DNA from: Gracilaria domingensis
Taxonomy: Eukaryota > Rhodophyta > Florideophyceae > Gracilariales > Gracilariaceae
Direction of reading: 5' to 3'
DNA length: 64,000 nt
Assembly: GCA_022539475.1 (NCBI GenBank)
Contig: VCMS01000094.1
Coordinates: 62,001-126,000 of the forward strand
The notes beneath the pieces were generated by a model. It worked only from the letters and a program-made list of their open reading frames with translations, made no database searches and was not told the origin of the DNA. Of the stretch, positions 40,795 to 50,969 are shown piece by piece; the stretch's first letter is position 1; each line of letters opens with the position of its first letter. Made by a program: the position numbers and the translations under genes.

Positions 40795-41222
40795 CAGATT
40801 TTAACTCACAACGACCATTACGATCCTGTTACACATCTGCAGGAGTGTAACCACTCCAATGGAGTGACTCCAGGCATCACGGGCGTTTACCGTGCTTGTC
40901 TGCCGTGCGGACCTCTTGAATGTTCTACAATTCTAAGCAAGATAAACAAACTGTATTCAAATGCCGACACCTAGCCGGTTTCTGCAATCGATTGCGATTA
41001 TCATGCTGCCTTTTGTTGCCTGAAAACTTTGTCGTTCGCTACGGCATGGTCGGGGTGCAAACATTCAGCGTATATCTCCAAATGCAAACAACCCTCGTAC
41101 GGCCTTGTGCGAGTGAGACTGCAAATGCGTTGAGGACAGTAACCTGCTACGCATGGTGAGCAGTCATGCTATCAAATTAAAATGTATTGCAGTCATGAAG
41201 TAATCGCTATCCCGTCTGCCAA
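40795..41222. other. Convergent intergenic stretch, no gene seen
   Basis: It lies between the ends of the methyltransferase-like and GLTP genes and holds a short CACTCCAATGGAGTG inverted repeat near 40853. It is probably 3' untranslated sequence on both sides. Confidence 0.55.
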
Positions 41223-41909
41223 TCACTTTATATATGGTTCGAGCCCTTTCTCTTTGTACATTGCAATAATCGAATCGAGCTGGGGATCAAACACTTCAAG
41301 AAATTCCTTCATAGGCGCGTTCACCTTCGATATATCTTCTGCTCCGCCTGCAAGGTTCTTATAAAACGATTCGCGAGTCGGTGCAAACCGAAGTCCCGTA
41401 TCGAACACACCGCGGGTGATGAAATTGTGGCAGTATCGCAATGTTTCCGAGTAAGACTTTCGACTTGCAGATGACAACGAAATGGAAGCGTCTTGAACGA
41501 GGTAGCGCAAAAGACCGATGACAAATTGCATAGTGCGCTTCATCCACAACAAACCGACTGTGGCGGTTTCGGGACCTTGGCCTGTCTCTTTCAAGATGAG
41601 TTTCTTGAGTTTTGGATCTGCACATTCTGCGTCGATGACACTTTCAATCGTAGTGCACTTGGTTTTCGCTGCCCCCGCGCGTAGCTTTTCAATGTTGCCG
41701 CTCACGTCCTTTTTGACAACATCTGAGAAGAACGGGTTGGCAAAGGCGTCAAAAATACGAAGGAACATTGTCATGGCTTCCACAAACTTACTTACGTTCA
41801 TGTTCTTGAAATCTCCACCAGGAGCGCTAGCACCAGCTGTCTTGAATGCATCAACAATTTCCAAGAAGAACTCAAAGTCGCGTTCGGGTGCTTCTGGTGA
41901 AGAAGACAT
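41223..41909 (-). CDS. GLTP: Glycolipid transfer protein
   Basis: The 228-residue protein is intron-free from MSSSPEAPERD. The GLTP fold is recognisable by FVEAMTMFLRIFDAF, then DVSGNIEKLR with Asp68, Asn72 and Lys75 in the family's D-x3-N-x2-K headgroup site. Trp122 lies in LLWMKR (sugar stacking) and His161 in RYCHNF. The Asn at the second position points to the glycolipid class rather than the ceramide-1-phosphate class, which has Lys there. Such proteins move glycosylceramides between membranes in the cytosol. The start fits the usual short acidic N-terminus. Confidence 0.92.
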   Translation of the reverse strand: MSSSPEAPERDFEFFLEIVDAFKTAGASAPGGDFKNMNVSKFVEAMTMFLRIFDAFANPFFSDVVKKDVSGNIEKLRAGAAKTKCTTIESVIDAECADPKLKKLILKETGQGPETATVGLLWMKRTMQFVIGLLRYLVQDASISLSSASRKSYSETLRYCHNFITRGVFDTGLRFAPTRESFYKNLAGGAEDISKVNAPMKEFLEVFDPQLDSIIAMYKEKGLEPYIK

Positions 41910-43251
41910 GATGAGCTCAACTGCGAAAACAGATGAGATTTACAGCCAAAATCCTTTCTTCCGGAGTTCAAGTGAGCTTGGACGATAGTCGAGGTATGAA
42001 ATGAGAATATGTGAACTATGCAAAGGTATTCTTATATCCTTCGTATCTCTGGCGAAACTCGCGCGCGCGAGCGGGGTCACTTGAAGAACGAATGGGTCTT
42101 GGTGTAAAGTGCCACCGGAACACCACTGGCTGTAGCACTGCTGGATACAGAAGTTTCTGTTTAATTTAATGCTTGCACGTGAATGTACACGTCGGGAGTC
42201 GAACGGTCAAAGTGAGGCAATGCGCAGCTTTCCGCAAGGCTATTAAGGCTAACCTTGGGCTACCCTTGCAACTTCCATAAGTTGAAAGGTTACGTGCAGT
42301 GTTTGTCCTGGAAGAGCATTCATTCATTCATTTGTCCTAGAACATGTTACTTTCGATAGTAACCGACACTATTCGACGGTCCTCCCGCACGCATTCTGAG
42401 ACAATGGAGCATTGGAATACCATCTTTACCTACCGAATAACTCCGCATCTCGAAGTGCATTGATTACTAGCATTCTGTACAGAAGATTAGAGGGTTTTAC
42501 TGGAACTTTTGAAACGAATCCCCTTCAAATTGAACTCTAGGACAGTCTATTGCACACCACCAATTATTCTTGGAGTGCAGATCATTACTTGTCAAAAAAA
42601 GGAGTGCTCATCATCTCGTAAGAATAAAGTGAATGTTCTTGCGAGAGAAGAGGGAAGGCATCGATCTATCATATCGTGCTGTGTTGTCGTTCTAATGCAG
42701 TAGTTGCTATTGTCCTCACTGCATCGACTCGCAGAGAACGAGAATGAGTACGGAATATTAATCAAATTAAGTGTGGAGTGCCCCAAGCCCATTTTCCCTG
42801 ATGGGCTTCAAAGAACTTTCACTCATTTCCACCGAGCCCTATGGGCTAGAACCCAAGATCATTATGCACTACTATGGCCTTTTTCCGATTGTCTTAAACG
42901 ATGGTCGTGATCATGAGCCAACCCTCTCTATAGGGTGCAAATGATGTGGAAATGCCGCGTTTTTCTGATATCAAGGCAGAGTTTAACTGTTATTGTTTTT
43001 CGTGAGTTCCTCAAGTATGCGCTTTAGCATGTCCCCTATAAGTTTCCATGGCTAGGGCTACGATGAAGACTCTCGTTCAAACCAGAGGATATTGTACGAG
43101 ATGAACATTGCAGCGCCCTGCCCTCCAATCTTGATTGCGAAGGTACCGAAGCCCCCAACTTGTGCCGTTTCAGTCTTTCTTCAGAAGTGCATTGTAAGGT
43201 TTATCTACTTTCTGATTCTCTTAAACCACAGCTGATCACGACAATTCTAAG
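41910..43251. other. Divergent intergenic stretch, no gene seen
   Basis: It separates GLTP from the first three-pass membrane protein. An ATTC tetranucleotide run occurs near 42318-42335. Short frames at 42509-42910 lack domain resemblance. Confidence 0.5.
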
Positions 43252-44745
43252 ATGATGGTCAATACCACGTTTTCTTTTCGTACCATACTCACAGGCTTTC
43301 CTAGTCCTCCCATCGGATTTGTAAACATCTCTAAGGATAGTGACGGAATGTATGTCTTCAGCGAAGCCACATTTAAGCCTAACGTAACAATCTACGGCCG
43401 TGCCTGGCATCAGACAGCGATCAACTTGAAGTGGTGCGACGACCTGATATTGGGCCTTGTCACTATTCTTTTGATGGCAGCTATCACAGAAATCTTGCTA
43501 ACGTGTTGCAGATCTTCAATCACTGACAATTGCTTTTGTCTTAGTTCACGGTCGGAGGGAGAGGAGTTGAAAAAAAAAGCTTCAGACGCCTTGAAACAAT
43601 GCGCTGAAGAATTGGAGACTTTCAGAAGCCTTAACCTAGTAAGCTTTTTTGGAAGGCACAGAACGGAAGGTTGCCAATGGACCGTCCAGTGCCCATGCGT
43701 ATTTGCTTTTGTCTTCGGTGTGATGCTTTTCGTATTGGATGCTTTCATAATTCTTTCTGTTATGTCAAACAAGTACCCTAACGGAAAACTCGAGTATAAT
43801 CTGAAGGGAAGCCATCCTGTTGGTACCAACCTGGGTTTGGGTAGATTTGTGCGCAGAAATTTTCAGGAACGCCCCTGTATCACACCAGTATTTTACAAGT
43901 CGAATCCTGTTCGAAACTTTTCAATCAGTACCTGTCACTCTCTGCGTCTCAGAGAAGCTCATAAAGAGGTTAAAGAAAGAGTAAGCTCTGTGAGAATAGG
44001 ATCCTGGTTCCACGAAGCCGGTAGCGACCACCGAATACTATTTGGGAACGCCAGCATCCGCATTGGTGCGCGGGCTTTTGTATACGGAACTCAAACTGGG
44101 ACATATAGACTTCTTTTCCCAACTTTGATGGATAATCATTTATCGGTGACGCATTACTTGCATAAACTGATGATCTATAAGATCTTGAATGACACCTGCC
44201 ATGACAAGCATAGCACCAAGAGTTGTGAAGAATTGTTCTCCAAGCACCAAATTGAGGCTCACAATATGACTATGACTGTTAGACTATGGCTCCCAAAAAA
44301 GAAGAAGTTCGAAAGGTTTGCAAAAGTAGAAGGACTGGAGACGACTTTGAGAGCTGGAATTCACAAACCTTGGTCAACAGTGTTTCAGAGTGTTGGGCCA
44401 CTCTTGACAACTGAGCTCATTGAAGAAGTTGAAGGACGTGGTTTGTACTCCCATATAAGTAGCGAGGAAAGAAAAGAAGATCTCCCAGGTCTTCTTTATC
44501 TAGAATCGAGAAGATGTGGTCTGTTTCTGTGGCTCATAATGTTAATTCTTTCCGGAGCAATTCTCTTAGTCCAAAAGCGGCTAAGAACTAGAGCAGAACA
44601 CGATCCTGAATCTCAAACTGAAAGTGTTTCGGCAGCTAATGACTCATCAGCTTTATTCAAAACCCATCATGGAACTTCTCCTTTAACTCAAGGTACTACG
44701 AGTAGCGATCTTGACGAAGAGACCGGGCAACATTTTCGACCTTGA
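43252..44745 (+). CDS. Three-pass membrane protein, paralogue A of a local pair
   Basis: The 497-residue protein has hydrophobic helices at ~62-85 (ILGLVTILLMAAITEILL), ~150-172 (CVFAFVFGVMLFVLDAFIIL) and ~420-440 (LFLWLIMLILSGAILLV). Between helices 2 and 3 is a ~245-residue domain with six cysteines and N-glycosylation sites, probably extracellular. Its conserved blocks, shared with the gene at 48568, are GSHPVGTNLGLG, ERPCITPVF, GSWFHEAGSDH, FGNASI, GLETTL, KPW and ELIEEVEGRGLYSHISSEE. The tail is Ser/Thr-rich and acidic. I do not recognise the family. A receptor or adhesion role would fit, without direct evidence. The paralogue is convergent with it, about 3.8 kb away. Confidence 0.75.
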   Translation: MMVNTTFSFRTILTGFPSPPIGFVNISKDSDGMYVFSEATFKPNVTIYGRAWHQTAINLKWCDDLILGLVTILLMAAITEILLTCCRSSITDNCFCLSSRSEGEELKKKASDALKQCAEELETFRSLNLVSFFGRHRTEGCQWTVQCPCVFAFVFGVMLFVLDAFIILSVMSNKYPNGKLEYNLKGSHPVGTNLGLGRFVRRNFQERPCITPVFYKSNPVRNFSISTCHSLRLREAHKEVKERVSSVRIGSWFHEAGSDHRILFGNASIRIGARAFVYGTQTGTYRLLFPTLMDNHLSVTHYLHKLMIYKILNDTCHDKHSTKSCEELFSKHQIEAHNMTMTVRLWLPKKKKFERFAKVEGLETTLRAGIHKPWSTVFQSVGPLLTTELIEEVEGRGLYSHISSEERKEDLPGLLYLESRRCGLFLWLIMLILSGAILLVQKRLRTRAEHDPESQTESVSAANDSSALFKTHHGTSPLTQGTTSSDLDEETGQHFRP

Positions 44746-45166
44746 GGACGGATACTTGAACAAATCCTCAGCTGTTGCCGAGGACGCATCTCCTCTGGAA
44801 GTCAAACTATGATACAGAATTCTCAGGCTACTCATCACGTCCTGAGTACGACTGATATGTAGTGTGAAGTATTTCATGAAGGTGCCGCAAAAGTAGAATA
44901 GAGTCACATGTTTCTCCTATTCGTGGTGAGATCAGACATATGTGTCACATATGCTTCTTTGACTGAAGGACTCAGTTGAAAAATCTTCGTTTCTTGGTGT
45001 AAATGCCCTTTTAACAAAGTACTTATTGACTCTTGCTGCATGTGCATGTGCGCATTTGAGCCCTTGTTGGAAATGACATGTTCCTTCTTTCCAAATAGTA
45101 TTTGTTAGAGGCATAAATCTACCGGAACTCCCCCCCTTCCCCAAACGAAGCCCCGTTGGGCATTTG
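44746..45166. other. Intergenic stretch left of the LTR-like segment
   Basis: Nothing beyond short frames is visible. Part is probably the 3' untranslated region of the membrane protein. Confidence 0.45.
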
Positions 45167-45558
45167 TGTTGTTGTTTTACATGAACAACAAAAGTGGGCG
45201 AGGGCGTGAAAGTCGTTCCACCCTAACCGGTTGGGAGAGGTTAAGTCGCTTAGATGCCGGGATGAGTACCGGGGTGAGGGATACCCCGAGAAAAGCCCGC
45301 ACGCCTGCCTGGAGCACATGCGTTCCACCCATCGAGGTGTGCCGACATGCGATGCAGATCTTCGATATTTGTACGTAGCGAAATGGATCTGCGTTTGGGA
45401 CCCAAACTTTGGGTGTGACGCGGAAAATCTGCCCCCGAGTCATAAATGAGCAGCTCGTTTGAGCTTCCCGTGGGACTCCTTCGGAGTCCTGATGAAAGCT
45501 CATATAATATAGAAGTAATAAATCTAGAATAACCGTAACAAGAAGAAGAAGAACAACA
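45167..45558. mobile_element. Possible solo LTR (copia-like ends)
   Basis: The segment begins TGTTGTTG and ends AACAACA, matching the TGTTG...CAACA ends common in Ty1/copia LTRs, and is about 390 bases long. Near its right end it has a GGACTCC-TTC-GGAGTCC hairpin and an AATAAA-like AGTAATAAA. Open frames inside run on both strands without family resemblance. No 5-base target duplication is seen (ATTTG before, GACGT after), so it is either old or misjudged. No internal retroelement genes are adjacent. Confidence 0.32.
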
Positions 45559-45677
45559 GACGTGGGCACTCATTCCATGACTACTGAGATAGTATTCTAC
45601 ATGCATCTTTCAGCAACATGTTTTTCGACCTTTTGAGTGTTCCGAGAATACCTCCCCGTATTTGCATGTGTTTCCGC

Positions 45678-46616
45678 TCATTTACAGATGGAGTCAATTA
45701 GGAACTTAACAGAAGTCTTAATCCAAGTGGCCCATCTGTTACACGACCCACTTCCGAGCCAGCATCTTACGAAGACAAGCTTATAGACCGTGAACTTTGA
45801 GCTCCGACCTGAAATGCAGACCGTTTCTATTTCAGTAGTAAGCATATTCTCAGACACGAAATAGTGCGGGTTATGATCCACCGAAGATAAAATGTCGTTG
45901 GTCTGGTTTCTACCCTTATTCTGGTAAGCCTTGATGTACTTCTTTGCGGTGTATCTATAAGCATGTGTCCTTCCCCTGTAAAGACGGATACCGGATGATA
46001 GTTTGACCCACATATCGTTGTGATCGGTGGGATGCGGGGCGGAGGTTAGCGCAGTAAAGTAGTAGCTACCATTCTTCGGAACTTGAAAGTCGAAACACAT
46101 TTCACCACTTCCAGGAGGATCTGTCCCCGAGAGTTTGTTTCTCTTCCACTCCAAACCATAGCCATTGCGTGTCCATGATCCTCGCGGAAGGATATATTTC
46201 ATGTCAATTACCAGCTCGTTTCCCCTCCCATGCCATATACAATCGAATGGATCTTCATGCGTGAGCGAAAATATCTTGGATACATCTGGAGAAGGAGAGG
46301 GCGTTGCAGACGGCTGAGATTGACGAGTTTGAAAGAAAGATGTACACCAATGCCTAATTGCCCAGCTATGGCAAGTTGGATCCCTTTGACTTGAAGGCCA
46401 TGAACAATATTTGCATGCCGCATTCCGGCATCTGAGTGATTGAGCCTTCACAAAAGTATTAGCGATGCAATGAATACTGCATTGCGCTAATTTTGTACCG
46501 CAATGATTAGTTCGCGAAACACACTTCGCCGCCGCTTTGAACCATGTCATATCTGCACAACCAGAGACTTCAAGGAGCCATAACCCAACAATGACAAAGA
46601 AAAAAACGCCTCTCAT
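45678..46616 (-). CDS. Secreted Cys-rich protein with sugar-binding-like beta domain
   Basis: The 312-residue protein opens with a clear signal peptide (MRGVFFFVIVGLWLLEVSG, cleavage near Cys20/Ala21). Residues 20-105 carry about ten cysteines. Residues ~130-300 look like a beta-sandwich: ELVIDMKYILPRGSW, MCFDFQVPKNGSYYFTALTS, HPTDHNDMWVKL, KKYIKAYQNKG, SSVDHNPHYF and CISGRSSKFTVYKLVF. The HNDMWVK ... KAYxN ... VDxNPH ... SGRS order recalls a domain on bacterial surface and polysaccharide-active proteins, so carbohydrate binding is the best guess. It sits between two convergent membrane-protein paralogues. The exact family is not certain. Confidence 0.72.
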   Translation of the reverse strand: MRGVFFFVIVGLWLLEVSGCADMTWFKAAAKCVSRTNHCGTKLAQCSIHCIANTFVKAQSLRCRNAACKYCSWPSSQRDPTCHSWAIRHWCTSFFQTRQSQPSATPSPSPDVSKIFSLTHEDPFDCIWHGRGNELVIDMKYILPRGSWTRNGYGLEWKRNKLSGTDPPGSGEMCFDFQVPKNGSYYFTALTSAPHPTDHNDMWVKLSSGIRLYRGRTHAYRYTAKKYIKAYQNKGRNQTNDILSSVDHNPHYFVSENMLTTEIETVCISGRSSKFTVYKLVFVRCWLGSGSCNRWATWIKTSVKFLIDSICK

Positions 46617-47111
46617 GGGGTCAATGCTTATAGATTAGCTCCCTTCTCAGATTTAGTCTGGGTAACCACTGCTCGGTGGAGTAGATTTCGTGTTCAGCGT
46701 ATCGCGTAGGAATTTAGCTTATGTTGAGTGGGACTATCGCAGGGAGCATGACAAAATGTTTGTGCATTTCCTTCTGAAGACAAACAAGGACCAGAACGTT
46801 TCTAAACATACCAATAGAATTCGGTTTATCCTAGGCTTCAAGCTCAAGCATGCACAGTTTCTCCGACTCAATGGATTTCTGTACGGACGAGGGTAGTCGT
46901 TTCCACGCCTGTGAACAGAAAAGTTGAGAGATGGTTCGACGATTGCGCCAAATCTTCTTTCTTCAAGCCATAGCCTTCGAGACAGTCAGAGCAACAGAGC
47001 AACAGATAGAGAGATTCTGGCAAGTTGACCGTTTGCACTAACAGGACTTACACCGCGCAAATTCGTCTTTGCAACATGTTGGATTGTGTCACACATATCA
47101 GATGTGATAGT

Positions 47112-47136
47112 GTAGAATCTACACTGTAGATTCTAC
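47112..47136. repeat. Perfect 12-bp palindrome
   Basis: GTAGAATCTACA and TGTAGATTCTAC are separated by a single C. The near-zero loop favours a protein-binding palindrome or a cruciform over a stable RNA hairpin. Confidence 0.85.
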
Positions 47137-47350
47137 TTCAGCTATCGTACCCCTGGGGTAGTGTACGATTCGTAGGTAGTCTGTATCGTTATAGTTCATG
47201 GTCGTTTTATGTCATCGGAGGACGACAATTGGTCGACTGCGATAGCTGGATAGCTGGATTGCTGGGTTGCAAGTTGACGTTCGACCCAGCCGCTCTGGGT
47301 TAACCTCAACGGTAGTAACTTGACAGCCTGTTGAACGATGGGATCATCTG

Positions 47351-47404
47351 GATCAAATTTTGATCATCAAAAGCATTGTCAATGACAATATTCAAAATTT
47401 GAAT
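47351..47404. repeat. Three consecutive 15-base palindromes
   Basis: GATCAAATTTTGATC (47351-47365), ATTGTCAATGACAAT (47375-47389) and ATTCAAAATTTGAAT (47390-47404) each have seven-base arms around one central base. The last two abut exactly. Their sequences differ, so this is a repeated geometry rather than a repeated sequence. Confidence 0.85.
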
Positions 47405-48567
47405 TTCAAACGTTGTGTAGTGGCCCGTTACTAATGGGGCAGGTTTGAATTCAATGATCTTCCAGGAACAAAACGGACGAAGTGATCATCTTCTTCGAAG
47501 GATCCGTCAAAGCATTCACCATCATCCAGCGAATGTAGATATGTTGACCAGAGAGCAAACGGCGTCACAAGAGAAGCCGCACCATGCTGCTCCACGTCAG
47601 AGGCTGGCGACAACAAACTCAGCACTCGTTTGAGTCTCCACTCCTGCGGACCTCCGCCTCTGCGACAGTTCCGAGAGGGCTCTGCTTCCTGAAAGAGAGA
47701 GCATCGCTAGGACCCCCGCAACCCATTATTATGATTTATCAGGGGACGACTGTAGAGTAAGATTCGATCTTTGCTGCCAAGGGGAAGCATGAACAGTGCA
47801 GCTTGTTGCACATTTCTCTTCGTCGTGAAAGCTCTGCCCACCAACCGGGGGACTCACCGTTGTCGTCTTTCAGCCTAGTAAAACGGCTAGCTCTTGCGCT
47901 TGAGCGGATAGACAGGGTTCAGGTGGATTGACTTTCACGAGAAAAGTACCCCTCTGGATACCTCCACGAACAAAAGCGTTTCAGCTGTGTCATTACTTCA
48001 TACGTTCGGGGATCGAACGGCACCGTTTCTTCTTCAGTCAACTTCACACGAACTTTGGAATTCGTTCTTCACGAGCTTCAAATACATCAGCAATTTACAA
48101 CTCATCAAGTTCTGTCTGTGGATAAGTATTTCTTCTACAATAAGGACAGTAGCCTCTCACTACTTGCCGAAGAGGGAGAATATGTTTTTAGCCCCCTTGT
48201 ACTTGGCCACCTTGAAGTGAAAGAGCGTTCCATCCAGTACCAAAGCCAACGGAACGCCAACAGAATGCCAACAGAATGCCAAGACGGGAGTCTTGTTTGT
48301 TTGAATAGAATATTCTCACAGAGCTCTATCGAACAGAAGTGTCTCTTCTACTTGAAGCTATGCCTTATTAGATACGTTTCAAGGGTGGTGGTCCTGGTTC
48401 CTTCAAGTTATAATCGTATATACAGGCAATACAGTCTTCTACTGTGCAAAAGAAAGAGGCTTTCTTTAAATAGAACACGAGCAAACGATAACAGAAAGGC
48501 TACTGTCACGTCCATGGAATGGGCGGATTTCTCGTCGGCATGGATAAAAAGATTAACGTAATTGAAG

Positions 48568-50109
48568 TTACACTCTGTCTTTCGTCTTGCTACCAGACCT
48601 CATCGTTTTCGGGAACAACGAACAACTCCTCTGACCCCCAGAACCAGTCCCTGACCTTTGATGGGAGAATTGTTCCATTGGTAGCTTAGCATCTGAACTT
48701 TCTTCCTTTCCAAAACTGGTTGAACCGGAAGAGCTTCTGCGTCCCAGTTCGAGCTTATTCAGAACTGTCCTCTCAAAATTCTCCCAAGCTCGGTCAGCAA
48801 GATAAACAGGTTGAAGGACTCGTTTCAGTACAACTAGAACTAATAACAGTGTTAGAGTACCACAAAACATACCAAAAACCCCAAGTGGTCTCCGCTCCTT
48901 AACGACCAGTCCTGGTATACCATCTTCTTCTTCTTCACTTGAAATATGAGAGTACAATCCACGGCCATGAACTTCTTCTATAAGCTCCGCAGTCATTAGT
49001 GGGCCGATCGTCTTAAACACAGTTATCCATGGCTTGCTTATTCCAACCGTTAACGTGGTTTCTAGCCCATGCACCTCTTTCTTCACTTTACCTGTCCTGG
49101 TTGTCCATAGCGCAATTGTTTTGGTCACTGGTGCTCCTACGCTTCTATGCTCAGCGATGAGTTCTTCACATGTTCTCGTATTGTGCTTGGCATTGCAGCT
49201 TTCTTCCAAAATTGAGTAAATCACTACTTGATGCAAGTACTGGGTGAACCCGATATAGTTTTCGTGCAAAATGGGAAAAAGTACCCTCCTCGTACCACCT
49301 TCCGCTCCGTATATCACAGCTCGGGTCTTGATTTCGATACTGGCATTCCCAAAAGATACAAGATGATCACTACCACCTTTGTGGAACCATGAACCAATCT
49401 TCACAGAACTCACACTGTCCGTAACCTTCTTGTGAGCTTTGACAAGATTTAGGGTGTGGCACGCACTCAGTGAATAGTTTCGAAAGGGATTCGAAGCGGA
49501 AAAAACGGGAGTGACGCATGGGCGCTCCATAACGTTCCTACGCAAAAACTTTCCCAAACCAAGCGCAGTACCTATCGGATGGCTTCCTCTCAAGTTGTAA
49601 GCATACTGACTGCTTTTATATTGATTCGGCTGCGTCAAAATGACTGCCCCCATGTCCAAAACGAAGATCAGAATGGCGAGCAGTACAGCAAACACTGACA
49701 ACATCATCTCTTTTTGTCGTCTTCGAGACGACAACCAATGTTCTCGGGGCATCATCCATTTCCCGTTGAAATGAAGTAATCCGTCTACTTTGATTGCAAG
49801 AAGGGCGAAATCGCTGTTTTCAGGCTCTTCATTTTGGCGTCTACACGACAGAATAGTCAACACAACTTCAGTTATCGTCATTATCATTATGATCGAAAGA
49901 ATACCCAAGACAATCTCTTCTGCAGCCCCGTCAAGTTGTTCTGAAATCAGTCCAGAATTGCTGATAGATGTATCAGGTACAAACCTGCTCTGACCGAAGA
50001 CATATTGTCCTGGCTTTTGGTATCCATTGGAGATGTTCATGAACCCAGAAGGTGGTAGAGGAATAGCTGTAAGAATCGTCCGATTCTTCGATGATAGGTA
50101 ACCGACCAT
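48568..50109 (-). CDS. Three-pass membrane protein, paralogue B of a local pair
   Basis: The first ATG (MVGYLSSKNRTILT) gives 513 residues. Helices lie at ~65-88 (IVLGILSIIMIMTITEVVLT), ~135-158 (MLSVFAVLLAILIFVLDMGA) and ~410-432 (GMFCGTLTLLLVLVVL). The large domain between helices 2 and 3 shares nearly every block with paralogue A: GSHPIGTALGLGKFLRRN, ERPCVTPVF, GSWFHKGGSDH, FGNASIEI, GLETTL, KPW and ELIEEVHGRGLYSHISSEE. The two N-termini also match (RTIL, then PPxGFxNIS). The first loop and the C-terminal tail (Ser/Gly-rich, 80 residues) diverge. No known family is recognised. It is convergent with paralogue A. Confidence 0.75.
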   Translation of the reverse strand: MVGYLSSKNRTILTAIPLPPSGFMNISNGYQKPGQYVFGQSRFVPDTSISNSGLISEQLDGAAEEIVLGILSIIMIMTITEVVLTILSCRRQNEEPENSDFALLAIKVDGLLHFNGKWMMPREHWLSSRRRQKEMMLSVFAVLLAILIFVLDMGAVILTQPNQYKSSQYAYNLRGSHPIGTALGLGKFLRRNVMERPCVTPVFSASNPFRNYSLSACHTLNLVKAHKKVTDSVSSVKIGSWFHKGGSDHLVSFGNASIEIKTRAVIYGAEGGTRRVLFPILHENYIGFTQYLHQVVIYSILEESCNAKHNTRTCEELIAEHRSVGAPVTKTIALWTTRTGKVKKEVHGLETTLTVGISKPWITVFKTIGPLMTAELIEEVHGRGLYSHISSEEEEDGIPGLVVKERRPLGVFGMFCGTLTLLLVLVVLKRVLQPVYLADRAWENFERTVLNKLELGRRSSSGSTSFGKEESSDAKLPMEQFSHQRSGTGSGGQRSCSLFPKTMRSGSKTKDRV

Positions 50110-50969
50110 GTTCGAACCCAGCAACTAATCGCTCCAGTTCACCCTTGTTTTGACGAGATCCTTCACAAAATTCGAATAGTCTTAGGCAAAACGCACTTTT
50201 ACGTCTCTCCTGGCGTAATATGATGAGGCAAGCTCTCCGTACGAGAGAAAATACTCACTTAATGAGTGAAACGTAGTAATGGGAAACCCTAGGAACATGG
50301 AAGGGGTATTCGTCGTGCGAACCATGCGATAAAGAAACAAAGGCAGACATGCTTGATTATCGGGCGATGTTAACACTAGAGATTCACTACCTTGCTCCTA
50401 TCCGAAATTTTGTCTGCCCCCAATTCCCACGTAGAGGAGAGGGGGTCATCCCTCTTTTACGCAGCTGGCGACCCTTAGCAAGCCCCACGCATGGCGAAGT
50501 AAACATGTAGGCGCTCATAGCAAACGGCAACCATTACAACTTTCTCCAATTTTGTTCGCCTGCACTTCTCATTTGAAGGAGAGGCGATCATCTCTCTGTC
50601 ACCCTCGATTGAGAATACACCTATTGTGAGGAATGCGAAGCCAAAATGAGCCTCACTTATGATGAACAGAACCCGCAGCAGGAGAGTCTTTTGCACTTGC
50701 TCACAGAGTGCAAGACAACTCAAATGTGTGTAAGACTTAGCATACCCTTATGGCAAGACGGAAATTTTCGTGACTATCAAGATGATCTTGACAGGATCCC
50801 TGTGAGTCTCATCTGAATCTCAGAAGTTACGTTTCGCTCTCAGACCGCTCCGGGCTGCAGTCTTTTGAAACTCCAGACTGCTTTCAGTTCAGAAGCACGT
50901 CTATTCCTTCGTAATGTTTCTCTCACCCAGACAACAGTAGCATGACACTGCTTCGCCATGAGATGATTT
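50110..50969. other. Intergenic stretch, possible terminal exon of the BAG gene
   Basis: The right end may hold a last exon of the neighbouring ubiquitin-like/BAG gene (frame closing near 50871). The rest has no recognised gene. AACGTAGTAATGGG near 50270 recurs near 57303. Confidence 0.45.

Larger units (their letters stand above)
46617..48567. other. Intergenic stretch with palindromes and an unplaced open frame
   Basis: Short perfect palindromes at 47112-47136 and 47351-47404 are listed separately. A 168-codon plus-strand frame at 48055-48561 has no ATG near its start and no recognisable domain; it could be a decayed gene. Nothing else was recognised. Confidence 0.45.

Noticed and set aside
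42180-42290. GGGAGTCGAACGG, resembling a tRNA T arm on the minus strand
   Set aside because: No matching acceptor stem, D arm or anticodon arm at the proper distances was found.
45177-45569. 130-codon minus-strand frame with a hydrophobic start
   Set aside because: It fills the LTR-like segment almost exactly and overlaps other open frames there. An LTR explanation is at least as good and no family is recognisable.
48055-48561. 168-codon plus-strand frame
   Set aside because: It has no ATG near its beginning, no recognisable domain and no supporting splice pattern, so it was left as an unplaced frame.
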